From: Corallococcus sp. NCRR
GTDB taxonomy: Bacteria > Myxococcota > Myxococcia > Myxococcales > Myxococcaceae
Assembly: GCF_026965535.1 (NCBI RefSeq)
Contig: NZ_CP114039.1
Span: 1,922,001-1,986,000 of the forward strand
Length of the DNA: 64,000 bases
Direction: 5' to 3'
The translations under genes and the position numbers were made by a program. Positions 62,609 through 64,000 of this stretch are shown here, piece by piece. Each line of letters opens with the position of its first letter. The stretch's first letter is position 1. The notes beneath the pieces were generated by a model. It saw only the letters and a list, made by a program, of their open reading frames with translations. It made no database searches and was not told where the DNA came from.

Positions 62609-64000
62609 ATGTCATCCGCCGTATCCCGTACGCCGCCCCGTTGGGCGGCGCGACTCGTCATGTTCGCGGTGCTGGTGCTGTCGGCCTTCAGCCCGCCGGC
62701 CGCCGCCGCCACCAACACGGAGGCCACGCAGAAGGCCATCCAGTTCCTGAGCGCGGACGTGGCCAACTGGACCACGTCGCAGAACTGCATCGCGTGCCAC
62801 CGCCAGGGCGCGGCGGTGTTCGGCCTGTCGAGCGCCAAGGCCAATGGCTACAACATGGCGCAGGCCACCTCCAACGGCCTCACCATCCAGGGGAACCTGG
62901 ACCTGCTGGGCGCGCGCATCAAGGCGGACCAGAGGCCCGCGGGCAACTGGCTGCACGAGGGCACGCTGTACCCCAATGAGAAGACGAGCTGGGCGTCGTT
63001 CGGCCTGGCGGGCTTCGACCAGTACGTGTCCACGCAGTACAGCAGCGCGCTGGTGATGGCGGCCAACTGGGCCGTGAGCGTGCAGCAGGCCAGCGGCCGG
63101 TGGCCGGAGGACCACATCAACTTCCCGGTGGACCACGGCAGCGTGCCGCTGACGGCGCGCTTCCTGGTGACGCTGTCGCAGGCGAAGCAGCGCGTGGACC
63201 CCGCGAAGGCGGCGCAGTACCAGGCGGCCATCGACAAGGCGGCCGCGTACCTGCGCGCGAACCTCAACAACAACGACACGTCCGGCACCGGTGACGGCAT
63301 GCCGTACACGTTCCAGAAGTCGTGGGCCATCGTGGGCCTGAAGGCCGCGGGCGCGGGCCAGAACGACGTGAACGCCAACGCCATCCAGACGCTGGCCAAC
63401 CAGCTCATCGCGATGCCGGCGGTGAGCGGCAAGGGCTGGGGCAACCTGCCCTCGGACGCGTCCAACGACTTCGCCACGGGCATTGGCGTGTACGCGCTGT
63501 GCCTTGCGGGCAAGGAGCCGGCGAGCAACGCGCGCCTGTTCAACGCCATCGAGTGGCTGAAGACGCGGCAGGCGGCGGACGGCAGCTGGGGTTCGGGCAC
63601 GGCGTCGCCGGACATCCCGACGACGTTCGCGTCGCTGGGCCTGGCGTGCTTCGGCGACTTCAGCGTGGAGGTGTCCGTGGTGGGCGAGGACACGAAGATG
63701 TTCCCCATCTACGACCCGGCCGCGCAGGAGACGACCTACACGTTCAAGGTGAAGAACCACGGCTACCAGGCGGACACGTACACGATGAGCGCCGCGGGCG
63801 GCCTGCCGGGCTGGACGGCCACGCTGAGCCGGCCCACGGTGTTCCTGGCCTCCGGCGCGGAGTCCACCGTGAAGCTGACGGTGCGCGCTCCGGCGAACCT
63901 GCTGCCGTCGCTCCTGTCGGAGGTCACGGTGACGGCGGCCTCCGGTGGCGCGCCGGGCGTGTCCGCCTCGGCTCGCGCGAAGACCTATACGCCGCCGCCG
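62609..64000 (+). CDS. secreted protein with CxxCH motif, alpha-toroid-like and NEW3-like domains, cut by window edge
   Basis: The 464 codons in the window encode a signal peptide (LVMFAVLVLSAFSPPAAAA) and a CxxCH motif at C60-H64 (NCIACHRQGAAV), which would bind one c-type heme if matured. A long helical part follows, with the prenyltransferase/squalene-cyclase toroid pattern (QQASGRWPEDHINFP, KTRQAADGSWGSGTASPDIPTTFASLGLAC). A beta domain resembling NEW3 comes last (TYTFKVKNHGYQADTYTMSAAGGLPGWTATLSRPTVFL). A heme motif on a toroid is unusual. Function is unknown. Confidence 0.75.
   Translation, partial: MSSAVSRTPPRWAARLVMFAVLVLSAFSPPAAAATNTEATQKAIQFLSADVANWTTSQNCIACHRQGAAVFGLSSAKANGYNMAQATSNGLTIQGNLDLLGARIKADQRPAGNWLHEGTLYPNEKTSWASFGLAGFDQYVSTQYSSALVMAANWAVSVQQASGRWPEDHINFPVDHGSVPLTARFLVTLSQAKQRVDPAKAAQYQAAIDKAAAYLRANLNNNDTSGTGDGMPYTFQKSWAIVGLKAAGAGQNDVNANAIQTLANQLIAMPAVSGKGWGNLPSDASNDFATGIGVYALCLAGKEPASNARLFNAIEWLKTRQAADGSWGSGTASPDIPTTFASLGLACFGDFSVEVSVVGEDTKMFPIYDPAAQETTYTFKVKNHGYQADTYTMSAAGGLPGWTATLSRPTVFLASGAESTVKLTVRAPANLLPSLLSEVTVTAASGGAPGVSASARAKTYTPPP

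Overview
The window is high-GC DNA (about 70%) packed with overlapping, translationally coupled genes. It comes from a myxobacterium of the Myxococcaceae, most likely Corallococcus or a close relative of Myxococcus. The main grounds are a gene order matching the Myxococcus xanthus exopolysaccharide (eps) locus, an alternative complex III/caa3 oxidase operon, a member of a Myxococcales-restricted paralogous family (TIGR02265/DUF2378 type), and a lipoprotein toxin/immunity pair of the kind myxobacteria use for kin discrimination.

Layout. (1) 1-5813, minus strand: two RecF/AAA-type ATPases, then an enolase-superfamily sugar-acid dehydratase coupled to a large FAD/Fe-S 2-hydroxyacid dehydrogenase. 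(2) 6123-9291, plus strand: two membrane proteins, then an HNH-type lipoprotein toxin candidate with an SMI1/KNR4-type immunity protein. (3) 9295-21965, minus strand: one respiratory operon, actABCDE - repeat ORF - actF - small membrane protein - ctaC - ctaD - ctaE - ctaF. It encodes a quinol:cytochrome c oxidoreductase (alternative complex III) and an A2-type caa3 oxidase. A ten-unit array of quasi-palindromes sits inside an 867-nt frame between actE and actF and keeps ATGA stop/start coupling on both sides. (4) 22206-27887: FAD monooxygenase, divergent kinase-fold protein, outer-membrane barrel, SDR, DUF2378-type protein, response regulator. (5) 28170-36857: a selenocysteine-containing formate dehydrogenase (in-frame TGA at 28737 followed by a clear SECIS hairpin), its Fe-S and membrane subunits, and the molybdenum-cofactor genes mobA, moeA and a mobB-fdhD fusion that mature it. 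(6) 37161-62419: the eps cluster, epsZ-wzx-epsY-epsX-small ORF-epsW-epsV-epsU, then epsH, wzy, epsE, a degenerate BY-kinase-like gene, epsD, epsC, epsB and epsA. Several unrelated genes interrupt it: a MerR module, a YjzC-like protein, two lipoproteins (one with a JAMM motif), a CDF transporter, an MscS channel, an ECF-type sigma factor and a DUF6445-like protein. (7) 62609-64000: the start of a secreted protein with a CxxCH motif, a toroid-like domain and a NEW3-like domain.

The genes fall into three working systems. Formate oxidation needs FdhABC plus the Mo-bis-MGD and FdhD functions encoded next to it, and it feeds electrons to quinone. The act/cta operon can take electrons from quinol to oxygen. 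The eps cluster is a Wzx/Wzy pathway: EpsZ primes the lipid carrier, glycosyltransferases extend the unit, Wzx flips it, Wzy polymerises it, EpsV sets chain length, and EpsY/EpsX export it. The untranslated leader of epsZ resembles the c-di-AMP (ydaO) riboswitch in places and deserves a covariance search.
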